Positions 35,325 to 35,450 of a stretch of DNA of 35,450 nucleotides are shown piece by piece. Position 1 is the stretch's first letter. Each line of letters starts with the position of its first letter. The DNA lies in NCBI GenBank assembly GCA_945870865.1, contig CAMBTO010000017.1, forward strand, positions 1 to 35,450, given 5' to 3'. The notes under the pieces were generated by a model. That model made no database searches. It was not told where the DNA came from and saw only the letters and a program-made list of their open reading frames with translations. The position numbers were made by a program, and so were the translations under genes. The DNA is from Klebsiella pneumoniae. Its GTDB lineage: Bacteria; Pseudomonadota; Gammaproteobacteria; Eutrophobiales; Eutrophobiaceae.

Positions 35325-35450
35325 TCAGGGGCAGTGCCCTATGCGGCAGCCGCGTGCCTCAATGTCGGCAATCTCGTCCAGGTTCGAAGGGATGAACCCG
35401 TCGCGGTTTGGCATGACGACCTTCGGAAGTGTTTCAGCGTTCATCACCTC
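35325..35450 (-). CDS. 3' end of an unidentified leftward gene, cut by the window edge
   Basis: The last 126 bases are open on the minus strand for 41 codons before a TGA at 35325-35327. The fragment ends NLDEIADIEARGCRIGHCP, with two cysteines near the C-terminus. It contains no stop and has a normal amino-acid mix, so it may be the tail of a real gene, but the family is not recognised and so short an open frame can occur by chance. It would be convergent with the heme lipoprotein gene, with the terminator at 35205-35241 between them. Confidence 0.4.
   Translation of the reverse strand, partial: EVMNAETLPKVVMPNRDGFIPSNLDEIADIEARGCRIGHCP

Overview
This 35,450-base window looks like one stretch of a gammaproteobacterial chromosome. 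The protein families are typical of the class, the order recJ-prfB-lysS is the same as in E. coli, hom and thrC sit next to an alaC-type aminotransferase, and prfB keeps its programmed frameshift. I infer the class from gene content and order only and cannot name a genus. The window opens exactly on a GGATCC site and is about the size of a fosmid insert, so it may be an environmental clone.

Layout. Positions 1-343 hold no gene but a run of inverted repeats. A leftward pair follows: a nitrilase-family amidase, then tldD. Next is a long rightward block: alaC, hom, thrC, a conserved protein of unknown function coupled to recJ, recJ, prfB, lysS, a membrane-anchored FMN/Fe-S glutamate-synthase-like protein, a decayed GspE/PilB ATPase gene and a degenerate receiver protein. 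A leftward block has argG, a YbfF-like hydrolase, aceF and aceE (no lpd here). Diverging rightward are an M17 aminopeptidase and a peroxiredoxin. A small leftward coiled-coil, tail-anchored protein faces them.

From 24848 to 31721 lies a tightly overlapping six-gene Bat operon: MoxR ATPase, DUF58, DUF4381, a BatA-type VWA protein, a BatB-BatC fusion with a long Gln/Glu/Lys tail, and BatD. The MoxR ATPase probably acts with the membrane VWA proteins in envelope protein quality control or complex assembly.

The right end carries an exported diheme cytochrome c and a large lipoprotein that combines a carboxypeptidase-regulatory-like beta domain, one CxxCH heme site and a Vgb/NHL-like propeller. 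This pair is the best candidate for an undescribed redox system. A strong terminator follows, then the 3' end of a leftward gene that runs off the window.

Short palindromic repeats of about 93 bp occur twice between genes (hom/thrC and prfB/lysS), with a related half-element between alaC and hom. A second, looser GGGGTCAG-associated hairpin family clusters around argG, the hydrolase and aceF.
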